This document shows positions 1-8,318 of a DNA stretch of 32,747 nt, piece by piece. This stretch comes from CTSoil-075 sp964292325. Its GTDB lineage: Bacteria > Bacillota > Negativicutes > DSM-13327. How positions within the stretch are numbered: the first letter of the stretch is position 1; the number at the start of each line of letters is the position of its first letter. A program made the translations under genes and the position numbers. The stretch spans positions 1 through 32,747 of the forward strand of contig CAXYVG010000036.1 of the NCBI GenBank assembly GCA_964292325.1, in the 5' to 3' direction. Under the pieces are notes generated by a model that was not told where the DNA came from, ran no database searches, and saw only the letters and a list, made by a program, of their open reading frames with translations.

Positions 1-462
1 GACAGTCAGATCGTGCAATTGGCAAAAAACTTATCTACTGAGAATCATGCGAAGGTGACAATCGTAAGTCAGCTTGAGGAGTTAGTGAATAACGTACTAA
101 CTGGGAATAATACAAAGGCGACAGTCGATAGTCAGATCAATCAATTAGCAAAAAACGTATCTACTGAGAATGGTGCGAGGGCGACAGTCGTGAGTCAACT
201 GGAAGAATTGGTGAAAAGCGTACTAACTGGGAATAATACGAAGGCGACAGTTGACAGTCAGATCGTGCAATTGGCAAAAAACTTATCTACTGAGAATCAT
301 GCGAAGGCAACAGTCGTGAGCCAACTTGAAGAATTAGTAAAAAGTTTATCTACTGAGAGCAATGCGAAGGTATCAGTAGTCAGTCAACTCGAACAGTTTG
401 TGAAAAGTTTATCAGCTGAGGTTGGTAATAAATTGACCATATTGACTAAACTCGAAACCTTT
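1..462 (+). repeat. 63-bp coding tandem repeats in 126-bp higher-order units
   Basis: Units recur every 63 bp (starts at 1, 64, 127, 190, 253, 316, 379), and alternate units are most alike, giving a 126-bp period. Bases 1-55 and 253-307 are identical, which indicates recent duplication. Each unit encodes 21 residues, so copy-number change keeps the reading frame and the heptad register. Confidence 0.9.
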
Positions 463-1374
463 ATGACGGCATTACCTTCTGAGATTAGTGAAGGTGTAAG
501 TCAAGCCTTGGCGCAGGAAAATATACCTGAAAGTTTACAAAATTTATCAAACAAATTAAATAGTGCTTTAATGTTGAATAAAAACATGACAAATGATCAA
601 CAGGCTTTTTTAACAAAGAGTGTTGAATCGCTTATCAAGCAGTCACCTGTAACGCCGGCGGATATCAGTGATGCATTGACGCAATTAGCGAACCAGTTTA
701 TAGAGATAACAACCACAACAGAACAATTAAAAAACCTGATTCGTGATCTAAAGGCTCAGTTATTTACCACTGACGTAAGCAATATAGAAAAAGAGCAGAC
801 GATGGTAGATCAGTTAACAAAGCTATTTGAAGAAAAGATCCCGCAAGCATTACAAGAAGGGGTATTAAAAAATAAATTAATAGATAGTGCTAAAGTTTGG
901 ACTGTATTAAAATCGTTAGAAACAGAACCATGGCAAAATATTGAAAGCCAAAGTTTACAAAAATCTGCAGGTACGATAAAAGAATTGGCTTTGTCTATGT
1001 ATAAATCAACAGGTGTCGAAGTGCAAAAACAGGCAGAACATAGTACCTTAGCTTTTTCGATACCATTACAGGTTGCAGAGGGTGTGTATTACCCCGCTCA
1101 TATTCATATTTATCAGGAACAAAAAAATAGTAGTAACGAGTTGGCACAGCGGCAATTTGAAACATGGTTACGAATATGTGTTGATACTGAAAATATTGGT
1201 ATCGTTGATAGTATTTTTCGTTTATATGGAGATAATAATCTTGATGTGCGGGTTGTTTTCCCGAGTTCCGTTGCTGCCAGCCAATTTTCCGAACAATTAC
1301 CTGCTCTTCGAAAAAACCTTGATGAGAGTAAAATTAACATAGCCGATATTATGATTGGTAAAATCAGTGATTAA
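1..1374 (+). CDS. Repeat-rich protein with FliK-like C-terminal domain (5' partial)
   Basis: The reading frame is open from base 1, so the gene starts outside the window; the GTG at 13 is only an internal codon. The visible 457 or so residues begin with about seven 21-residue units (three heptads each) bearing VSQLEELV or DSQI.QLAKN cores, which predicts a long coiled coil. A Gln/Leu/Lys-rich helical middle follows. The last 110 residues contain IPLQVAEGVYYPAHIHIYQE and later ENIGIVDSIFRLYGDNNLDV, then a segment ending LPALRKNLDESKINIADIMI. This resembles the C-terminal domain of flagellar hook-length control protein FliK and of stand-alone FliK-like proteins such as B. subtilis YlqG. No flagellar gene lies downstream. 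The FliK resemblance is by eye; the function is unknown. Confidence 0.6.
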   Translation, partial: DSQIVQLAKNLSTENHAKVTIVSQLEELVNNVLTGNNTKATVDSQINQLAKNVSTENGARATVVSQLEELVKSVLTGNNTKATVDSQIVQLAKNLSTENHAKATVVSQLEELVKSLSTESNAKVSVVSQLEQFVKSLSAEVGNKLTILTKLETFMTALPSEISEGVSQALAQENIPESLQNLSNKLNSALMLNKNMTNDQQAFLTKSVESLIKQSPVTPADISDALTQLANQFIEITTTTEQLKNLIRDLKAQLFTTDVSNIEKEQTMVDQLTKLFEEKIPQALQEGVLKNKLIDSAKVWTVLKSLETEPWQNIESQSLQKSAGTIKELALSMYKSTGVEVQKQAEHSTLAFSIPLQVAEGVYYPAHIHIYQEQKNSSNELAQRQFETWLRICVDTENIGIVDSIFRLYGDNNLDVRVVFPSSVAASQFSEQLPALRKNLDESKINIADIMIGKISD

Positions 1375-1442
1375 ATACGAATATTCAGAAGAAATATACT
1401 TTTTGCAATATGCGATAATTTTAAAAAAAGTATGTTAAAAAA

Positions 1443-1473
1443 ATAACATTCCTTATGAGAATAAGCATGTTAT
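1443..1473. promoter_or_regulatory. Imperfect inverted repeat upstream of etfB
   Basis: ATAACAT at 1443-1449 pairs with ATGTTAT at 1467-1473, and CTTAT at 1452-1456 pairs with ATAAG at 1461-1465, around a GAGA centre. No T-run follows, so an operator fits better than a terminator. A TATAAT hexamer at 1529-1534 lies downstream, without a good -35 box. Confidence 0.4.
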
Positions 1474-1553
1474 GGATTATAGCCATAAAGAATACATAAC
1501 ATTACAAATAACAATTTTACGTTATGCATATAATCGTGTAGGATATAGAAAAG

Positions 1554-1600
1554 AGAGAATTGTTGGTAGATTCAAACAAGTATTCTCTTGAAATTTTTTT
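1554..1600 (+). terminator. Hairpin plus T-run in the etfB leader
   Basis: AGAGAAT (1554-1560) pairs with ATTCTCT (1582-1588) over a 21-nt loop, and a seven-T run (1594-1600) follows. It may terminate transcripts from the upstream gene. If the TATAAT at 1529 is the etfB promoter, it would instead be a leader attenuator. The stem is short, so the call is modest. Confidence 0.35.
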
Positions 1601-1662
1601 GAGTAAAAACTCGTAATGGTGCTCATTCTAAGGTGGACAAATAAAGTAGGAGGTGTTTTTGT

Positions 1663-2451
1663 TTGAAAATTATTGTACTCGTCAAACAAGTTCCTGGAAC
1701 AGATTCCGTAAAACTCGATCCGATCACTGGAGTTATGGTGCGTACTGGTAAAGATGTAATCATTAATCCATTAGATGAAAATGGATTAGCAGAGGCTATT
1801 CGTATTAAGAATACTCATCCTGATGTAACTATTACTGTAGTAAGTATGGGACCACCATCAGCGATGAAAGCTATCAAAGAAGCAATTGCTACGGGGGCCG
1901 ATGATGGATTATTGATTTCAGGTAGAGAATTTGCTGGTTCCGATACTATTGCTACAGCTAAAGTTATTGCAGCAGGTATCAAACAAACTGGTCCATTTGA
2001 TATGATTATCTGTGGAGAACGTGCAACTGATGGTGAAACTGGTCAAACGGCAGCTATGATTGCTCATTACTTAAACATTCCAGCACAAACTTATGTATCT
2101 GCATTGGAAGTTTTGGAAGATGGCGTAATTGTTAAACGTACAGTTGAAGGCGGTTTTGAACGCGTTAAAGTAACGTATCCATTATTGGTTTCTGTAAATA
2201 AAGATATTAGTGATACAGGCTTCCCTACATTAAGTGGAAAATTAAAAGCTAAAGCAGTTGATGTGCCAATGGTAGCAAATGCTGAGCTTGGTTTAGATAA
2301 AGGCGAACTTGGACTTACAGGTTCACCAACTCGCGTAGTTAAAATTTTTAGTCCTAAACTTTCTCGGGATACTATTATGGCTAAAGCCAATGGTACGACG
2401 AAACCAATTGACGAATTGATGTCGTTCTTAGTTCAAAAGGATGTTTTATAA
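1663..2451 (+). CDS. etfB: Electron transfer flavoprotein beta subunit
   Basis: This is a 262-residue EtfB that pairs with EtfA to carry electrons between an FAD dehydrogenase and a further carrier in the cytoplasm. The N-terminus MKIIVLVKQVPGTDSVKLD and the NPLDENGLAEAIRIK segment are typical. Two segments, REFAGSDTIATAK and CGERATDGETGQ, resemble nucleotide-binding EtfB of anaerobes (F.GADT.AT; DGDT) more than mitochondrial-type EtfB; this is compared from memory. The start is TTG at 1663, chosen because AGGAGGTG lies at 1648-1655 and the protein then begins at the family N-terminus. It is first of a three-gene operon, 12 bp before etfA. Length matches the family. Confidence 0.93.
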   Translation: MKIIVLVKQVPGTDSVKLDPITGVMVRTGKDVIINPLDENGLAEAIRIKNTHPDVTITVVSMGPPSAMKAIKEAIATGADDGLLISGREFAGSDTIATAKVIAAGIKQTGPFDMIICGERATDGETGQTAAMIAHYLNIPAQTYVSALEVLEDGVIVKRTVEGGFERVKVTYPLLVSVNKDISDTGFPTLSGKLKAKAVDVPMVANAELGLDKGELGLTGSPTRVVKIFSPKLSRDTIMAKANGTTKPIDELMSFLVQKDVL

Positions 2452-2463
2452 AGGGGGTAAACA

Positions 2464-3510
2464 ATGATGTCAACTTATGTTAATTGTGGTATAGCACAAG
2501 AAAAAAGTCTTTCTGATTTTAAAGGTGTATTTATACTTGGTGAACAACGTGATGGTAAAATTCAAGCTGTTACCTTTGAATTGTTAACTTGGGGACGTGG
2601 AATTGCCGATGAACTCGGATGTGAACTTGGTTGCGTGTTGCTGGGAGATCAAATCAACAACATGGAAGAGGTCATTAAACGAGGTGCAGATAAAGTATTT
2701 TTCATTCAAGATCCTGTTTTCAAAAACTTCTTGCCACAACCGTACAGCAATGCAATTGCTCGTTTAGTGGATGAAGAAAAACCAGAAATTATTATTTCCG
2801 GTGCAACAACTACTGGTCGTACAGTAATGCCTTTGGTCGCTGCTATTGCAGCAACTGGTTTAACAGCTGACTGTACACAACTTACAATTGATCCTGAAAC
2901 TAAGTTGTTATTACAAACTCGTCCAGCAATTGGTGGTAACATTATGGCTACCATTAAAACTCCTAACACACGTCCGCAAATGGCGACAGTACGCCCTAGA
3001 TCAGCAAAACAAGCTGATTTTGATGCAGCTAGAACTGGCGAGATTATCGTTAAAAATTATGCAGGTGCAACATTATTGACAGTTGAAAAATTCTTAGAGT
3101 TTATCGTAGATAAGACTCAAACTGTAAGTATTGAAGAAGCTGATGTTGTTATTGCTGGTGGTAAAGGATTTAAAAATGCCGCTGGTTTTAAAATGGTAGA
3201 AGAATTGGCTGAACTTATGGGAGCAGCTGTTGGTGCGACTCGTGATGCAGTTGAACTTGGATGGGCAACATACCCTCATCAAGTTGGTCTTTCTGGTAAA
3301 ACAGTATCACCTAAATTAATGATTGCTATGGGTATAGCTGGTAAAATTCAATTTTTAGCAGGTATGCAGACAGCTGATGTTATTGTTGCTATCAATAAAG
3401 ACCCTGAAGCGCAAATCTTCAAAGTGGCCGACTTTGGTATTGTAGGCGATGTGTTTGACGTTGTACCTATGCTAATTGATGCCGTTAAAAAAATGAAAGC
3501 TAAAGCATAA
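2464..3510 (+). CDS. etfA: Electron transfer flavoprotein alpha subunit
   Basis: This 348-residue EtfA partners the preceding EtfB. The C-terminal FAD domain is clear: QVGLSGKTVSPKLMIAMGI, then FLAGMQTADVIVAINKDPEA and FGIVGDVFDVVP. The N-terminal Rossmann-like domain starts within the first 20 residues. There is no N-terminal cysteine-rich ferredoxin domain, unlike EtfA of some bifurcating complexes such as Acetobacterium LctC. An AGGGGG ribosome site precedes the ATGATG start; either ATG is possible. The gene lies 12 bp after etfB and 14 bp before the FAD oxidase, so the three are co-transcribed. Confidence 0.94.
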   Translation: MMSTYVNCGIAQEKSLSDFKGVFILGEQRDGKIQAVTFELLTWGRGIADELGCELGCVLLGDQINNMEEVIKRGADKVFFIQDPVFKNFLPQPYSNAIARLVDEEKPEIIISGATTTGRTVMPLVAAIAATGLTADCTQLTIDPETKLLLQTRPAIGGNIMATIKTPNTRPQMATVRPRSAKQADFDAARTGEIIVKNYAGATLLTVEKFLEFIVDKTQTVSIEEADVVIAGGKGFKNAAGFKMVEELAELMGAAVGATRDAVELGWATYPHQVGLSGKTVSPKLMIAMGIAGKIQFLAGMQTADVIVAINKDPEAQIFKVADFGIVGDVFDVVPMLIDAVKKMKAKA

Positions 3511-3524
3511 GGGGGGGATTAGTA

Positions 3525-4940
<1,416 letters not shown>

Positions 4941-4964
4941 ATAATAGTAGAATAAATATATGAT

Positions 4965-5008
4965 AAAGCAATCCAAATCTCTTTAAAGAGATTTGGATTG
5001 CTTTTTTT
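4965..5008 (+). terminator. Perfect 20-bp stem terminator after the etf operon
   Basis: Bases 4965-4984 are exactly complementary to 4985-5004, with a CTCTTTAAAGAG centre that opens as the loop. The right arm runs into seven Ts. A-tracts on the left arm allow it to work on both strands. Confidence 0.92.
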
Positions 5009-5108
5009 GCGTGGAATTGGCAAGTAAATTAATAGCTACTGGTCGCCAGATGGTCACAGAGACTTTTATTTGTTTGTCAGGACAATTGGGAACAGGGGCT
5101 GATGATGT

Positions 5109-5147
5109 ACAGCCTATAAATTCGGTAGTGGATTTATAGGCTGTTTG
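5109..5147 (+). terminator. 13-bp hairpin between the etf operon and ndpA
   Basis: ACAGCCTATAAAT (5109-5121) pairs perfectly with 5132-5144 across a 10-nt loop. Only a weak T-rich tail (TTTGTTAT) follows. It may be a second terminator or a remnant element. No supported gene lies between 5009 and 5241. Confidence 0.4.
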
Positions 5148-5241
5148 TTATACAGTTACGGCAGTTACTGGTGTGTTATTGTCAGACATATGATACAATA
5201 AGGATATAATTTATGTGAGTATATCAGGAAGGGGACTGCAC

Positions 5242-6309
5242 GTGTTTGATTTTTCTACTGTGAATTTGGAAAATTTGGTTATACATAAAGTTGGAAATAA
5301 ATTGCGGGACGAAGGAATTTTTGTGTCACCTGCCATGTGTGAAATGAAAGATGGTAATGTAGAAGAATTATTGCTAAAGTATTTTTTGTCTTCTTTTAAA
5401 GAGGCGGTCTGTTATAAATTTTTCCATGAAACAGATATTCATTTGAATGAATTATATATGTATGTAAGCAGTATATTTATTGACCGTGATAGTTTTTATA
5501 TTCAATCTGCTAACATCTTAAAACATTTATATGAAAAATCATCTCATCCACAGATTAAAGGTGGCGAATTCTATATGGCTTATTTTACCGACTGTACCTT
5601 TGATGATCAACGAGTAGATGCAATTGGCATTTTTAAGACAGAGAAAAAAGAAACCTATTTAAAAATCACGAAATATGCAGATGAATTTGTTGTTGGTAGT
5701 GACAAGGGGATTAATATCAAAAAACTGGATAAAGGTTGTATTATTTTTAACGTAGATTCTACAGATGGCTATCGAGTGGCCATTGTAGATACTTTAAATA
5801 AAGGTAATAATGAAGCATTATATTGGAAAGATGATTTTCTGCGATTGACGAATGTTCAGGATGGTTATTTTCATACAGAAAATTGTTTAACAGTATGCCA
5901 AGACTTTGTGGAGAATATCTATGGTGAGATTCATCAGGCGGACCGAAAAGATAAAGTTGTGTTTATGAATGAGGCCGTAGCGTATTTTGATAAACATAAT
6001 GAATTTAATCTTGAAAATTTTGTACAAGAAGTAGTAAAAGAGCCAGAACTCATAGAACAATTTAAAGAACATAAACAAAATTATGATATCAACCAAGGCT
6101 TGGCAACGGTTGAACAGTTTAGTATTTCAGATCCTGCAGTTAAAACGATGAAAAAGAAGTTTAAAAATTTGATTAAGCTAGATACTGATTTTGAAATTAA
6201 AGTAAAAAATTCAACATCGGATACCGATAATATGCAGTTTATTGAACGTGGATTTGATCAAGAAAAGGGTATGAAATTTTATAAAGTATATTTTAATGAA
6301 GAAGAATAA
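5242..6309 (+). CDS. Nucleoid-associated protein (NdpA/YejK-like)
   Basis: This 355-residue protein matches the 37-kDa nucleoid-associated protein family (NdpA) by its overall plan. It has an N-terminal VNLENLVIHKVGNKLRDEGI segment, a middle GGEFYMAYFTDCTFDDQRVDAIGIFKT region, and KLDKGCIIFNVD followed by alternating strands and helices. Family members bind DNA or nucleoid; the exact role is unclear. The GTG at 5242 is chosen because AGGAAGGGG lies at 5226-5234 with 7-bp spacing. An upstream in-frame GTG at 5215 has no ribosome site. A TATAAT lies at 5205-5210. The gene stands alone; repeat copy A follows its stop. Confidence 0.75.
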   Translation: MFDFSTVNLENLVIHKVGNKLRDEGIFVSPAMCEMKDGNVEELLLKYFLSSFKEAVCYKFFHETDIHLNELYMYVSSIFIDRDSFYIQSANILKHLYEKSSHPQIKGGEFYMAYFTDCTFDDQRVDAIGIFKTEKKETYLKITKYADEFVVGSDKGINIKKLDKGCIIFNVDSTDGYRVAIVDTLNKGNNEALYWKDDFLRLTNVQDGYFHTENCLTVCQDFVENIYGEIHQADRKDKVVFMNEAVAYFDKHNEFNLENFVQEVVKEPELIEQFKEHKQNYDINQGLATVEQFSISDPAVKTMKKKFKNLIKLDTDFEIKVKNSTSDTDNMQFIERGFDQEKGMKFYKVYFNEEE

Positions 6310-6315
6310 TGATAT

Positions 6316-6348
6316 CCATAGTTCATCCACGACAATTGCTATAAAGAA
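6316..6348 (+). repeat. Dispersed intergenic repeat, copy A (right-end fragment)
   Basis: The stretch from GACAATTGCTATAAAGAA (6331-6348) matches copy C at 19921-19938 in 16 of 18 positions. The preceding bases keep an ATAG core but have lost the hairpin. It lies 7 bp after the ndpA stop. Confidence 0.55.
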
Positions 6349-6382
6349 AATTTGGTGAGATATAATTGAAGGAGAGTAAAAT

Positions 6383-6676
6383 ATGAATGATAAAGAGAAA
6401 CTAATGGAGTTAATTGAACAATTACCGGAAGATAAATTTCCAGAAGCGATTGCTTTATTAGCAAATTTAATTCAAAAGCAAAATGCTGTAGAAGAAATAC
6501 CAGATCCTTTAACAACATTCATGGGAGTTGTGGTCAGTTCTCTTACCAATACAATATATGATTTATCTGTGGATGCAAGGCGTAAGGAAGAAAAAGTTAT
6601 GGCAAATCGTTTGGAGGCCTATCGCAAAAAGATTTCTGAGGGATGGGAAGTCTATCGGAAACATACAACGATATAG
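6383..6676 (+). CDS. Hypothetical 97-residue protein
   Basis: Family not recognised. It is a small, charged, mostly helical protein: an N-terminal KLMELIEQLPEDKFPEAIAL helix pair, a more hydrophobic centre (TTFMGVVVSSLTNTIYDLSV) and a Lys/Arg/Glu-rich helix at the C-terminus. The LPEDKFPEAIALL pattern recalls short antitoxin-like or regulatory helices, but no toxin gene is adjacent. AAGGAGAG at 6370 gives good spacing to the ATG. It sits alone between ndpA and the PTS promoter region. Confidence 0.65.
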   Translation: MNDKEKLMELIEQLPEDKFPEAIALLANLIQKQNAVEEIPDPLTTFMGVVVSSLTNTIYDLSVDARRKEEKVMANRLEAYRKKISEGWEVYRKHTTI

Positions 6677-6684
6677 TGAAAGAC

Positions 6685-6765
6685 AAAACACAATTAAAAC
6701 ACAATCAAAACATCGATACAATATAAAAGGAATATTCATACTAGAGTGGCTATTTATGAATATTC
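6685..6765 (+). promoter_or_regulatory. Candidate upstream activator region of the PTS operon
   Basis: Three A4 tracts start at 6685, 6696 and 6707, an 11-bp phase, within two copies of AAAACACAAT; such phasing favours DNA bending. A perfect 11-bp inverted repeat follows: GAATATTCATA (6730-6740) and TATGAATATTC (6755-6765), with a 14-bp spacer. Both lie upstream of the sigma-54 promoter, where enhancer sites for a LevR-type activator are expected. The assignment to that activator is inference. Confidence 0.5.
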
Positions 6766-6781
6766 AAAATAAGACAACAGT

Positions 6782-6797
6782 TGGCATGATTATTGCA
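6782..6797 (+). promoter_or_regulatory. Sigma-54 (-24/-12) promoter of the PTS operon
   Basis: TGGCATG (6782-6788), four bases, then TTGCA (6793-6797) match the sigma-54 consensus TGGCAYR-N4-TTGCW. The invariant GG and GC are 12 bp apart. Transcription would start near 6808, 30 bp before the EIIA start codon. The LevR-type activator gene at 11303 carries the GAFTGA motif that contacts sigma-54. Confidence 0.88.
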
Positions 6798-6837
6798 GTA
6801 TAATAAGACAGAAGTAAAAATAAATGGAGGCGTGCAA

Positions 6838-7236
6838 ATGATCGGAGTCGTAATTGTGACACATGGAAATTTGGCTGATGCTTTACTTAGCACTGCCGAA
6901 CTAGTAGTGGGGAAGCAACAACGAGTAAAAACGGTTTCTTTTGAATCAGGACAAGATGTCGGTGATCTACAAAAGCGTATTGCACTAGCTGTAAAAGAAG
7001 TAGATAGCGGGCAAGGCACTCTAATTTTGGTTGATATTTTAGGCGGTAGTCCTTATAATGCATCTGCAATACTCGTGATGGAAAATATTAAAATAGAGAT
7101 AATCGCAGGCGTGAATTTACCGATGGTATTTGCGGTGTTACCTGTGAGAGAAGGACAGTTGGCAAGTGTAGCTGATGTAGCACTAGAATGTGGCCGTCAT
7201 GGGATTACAAAGTTTGTTATGAATAAGGCAACATGA
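6838..7236 (+). CDS. PTS mannose-family EIIA component
   Basis: This 132-residue cytoplasmic phosphocarrier takes phosphate from HPr and passes it to EIIB. The N-terminus MIGVVIVTHGNLADALL holds the phosphorylated His9 (THG); LVDILGGSPYNAS and the LPMVF segment are typical of ManX-type EIIA. The ATG at 6838 follows GGAGG with good spacing. An upstream in-frame ATA/ATG-like extension to 6793 would overlap the sigma-54 promoter and is excluded. It overlaps the EIIB gene by 4 bp (ATGA), so the pair is translationally coupled. No EIIC or EIID gene follows, so a direct role in transport is not shown here. Confidence 0.92.
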   Translation: MIGVVIVTHGNLADALLSTAELVVGKQQRVKTVSFESGQDVGDLQKRIALAVKEVDSGQGTLILVDILGGSPYNASAILVMENIKIEIIAGVNLPMVFAVLPVREGQLASVADVALECGRHGITKFVMNKAT

Positions 7237-7706
7237 GTATTCAATTGGTAAGAATTGATGATCGTTTGATACATGGGCAAGTAATCATAGCATGGAGCAA
7301 AGTAGCAGCAGTGCAGCGGATGGTTGTGATTGATGATAAGGTGGCAGCGGATGTGATTCGCAAGATGCTACTGCAAACAATAGCACCTCCGGGTGTCAGT
7401 GTATCGATTCTTACTGTTGCACAAGCGATTGAAATGTTATCAAATGATCGTTTCGCTAATGAAAAACTATTTCTACTATTTTCCAACCCGACAGATATAT
7501 TAGCTTTAGTCGTGGGGGGAATTATAATCCACAAAGTTAATATCGGTGGTATGAGCTTTGGGCAGGGAAAGATGGAATTAACGAAGGCTGTTTCTGTTGA
7601 TGAACAGGATCGAAGTGCTTTCAAAAAACTTTATCAACACGGTGTAATATTAGAGATCCAGATGTTACCGAATGACAATCCTATTGATGTTATGAGTAAG
7701 ATATAA
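7233..7706 (+). CDS. PTS mannose/sorbose-family EIIB component
   Basis: This 157-residue EIIB domain protein starts MSIQLVRIDDRLIHGQV, with the phosphorylated His14 in the family signature RIDDRLIHGQV. Later SFGQGK and the LEIQMLPNDNPIDV tail are typical. In ordinary systems phosphate goes from His14 to sugar through EIIC/EIID, but neither is encoded in this cluster. A permease elsewhere, or a purely regulatory target such as the LevR-type activator, are the alternatives. It overlaps EIIA by 4 bp and is 48 bp before the first HPr gene. Confidence 0.92.
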   Translation: MSIQLVRIDDRLIHGQVIIAWSKVAAVQRMVVIDDKVAADVIRKMLLQTIAPPGVSVSILTVAQAIEMLSNDRFANEKLFLLFSNPTDILALVVGGIIIHKVNIGGMSFGQGKMELTKAVSVDEQDRSAFKKLYQHGVILEIQMLPNDNPIDVMSKI

Positions 7707-7754
7707 TTAAGTCAAAAAATAATCAAATCGAAAAGAAAGAGGTTGTAGATTATT

Positions 7755-8018
7755 ATGGAAATTAGTTTAAAAATTGAGAATAAAGCAGGTTTACATGCTA
7801 GACCAGCAGCGTTATTTGCACAAAAGGCGTCTTCATTTCAATCAAACATTACAATATTAAAAGGGGAAAGAAAAGCCAATGCGAAAAGTATTATCAATAT
7901 TATGGGGCTAGGAGTAAAACAAGGGGAAATAATACTTCTAAAAATTGATGGTCCAGATGCTGAAGAGGCAGCAAGTGTATTGGGGAATTTAGTTGCTGAT
8001 AAGTTTGGGGAAGAATAA
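7755..8018 (+). CDS. HPr-family phosphocarrier protein, first copy
   Basis: An 87-residue HPr. NKAGLHARPAALFAQKASSF holds the PEP-dependent site His14 (His15 in standard numbering). NAKSIINIMGLG holds Ser45, the equivalent of the HPr-kinase target Ser46, so ATP-dependent regulation is possible. AGAGG precedes the ATG by about 10 bp. It is the first of two tandem HPr genes, 68 of 87 residues identical by my alignment, within the sigma-54 PTS operon. It probably carries phosphate from the PtsI encoded downstream. Confidence 0.93.
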   Translation: MEISLKIENKAGLHARPAALFAQKASSFQSNITILKGERKANAKSIINIMGLGVKQGEIILLKIDGPDAEEAASVLGNLVADKFGEE

Positions 8019-8050
8019 TAATAAAAAAATGAAAAGGGTGTGTATTATTT

Positions 8051-8314
8051 ATGGAAATTACATTAACAATTGAGAATAAAGCAGGTCTACATGCTAGACC
8101 TGCAGCATTATTTGCGCAAAAAGCTTCTTCATTTAAGTCAACCATCATGATCGGCAAAGGTGAAAAAAATGCGAATGCTAAAAGTATTATCAGCATTATG
8201 GGACTAGGGATCAAACAAGGTGAGAGCATAGTCTTGAAAGTTGATGGTCCAGATGCTGATGAAGCTGTCAAAACACTGCAACAGTTAGTTGCTGATAAAT
8301 TTGGAGAAGAGTGA
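8051..8314 (+). CDS. HPr-family phosphocarrier protein, second copy
   Basis: An 87-residue tandem paralogue of the preceding HPr. His14 in KAGLHARPAA and Ser45 in NAKSIISIMGLG are kept, so both phosphorylation sites should work. Differences cluster at residues 29-40 and 70-80, on likely partner surfaces. AAAGGGTG precedes the start. Its stop is 4 bp before the PtsI start codon, so HPr2 and Enzyme I are tightly coupled. Keeping two intact copies suggests dosage or specialised partners; this is inference. Confidence 0.93.
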   Translation: MEITLTIENKAGLHARPAALFAQKASSFKSTIMIGKGEKNANAKSIISIMGLGIKQGESIVLKVDGPDADEAVKTLQQLVADKFGEE

Positions 8315-8318
8315 TAAT

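Noticed and set aside
1..462. Possible CRISPR array
   Set aside because: The repeats are in-frame coding units of 63 bp without unique spacers.
5011..5139. 42-codon GTG ORF between the etf terminator and ndpA
   Set aside because: It starts on the tail of the terminator, lacks a ribosome site, and its end is part of a hairpin.
6793..6837. N-terminal extension of the EIIA gene
   Set aside because: It would start inside the -12 element of the sigma-54 promoter, upstream of the transcript start.
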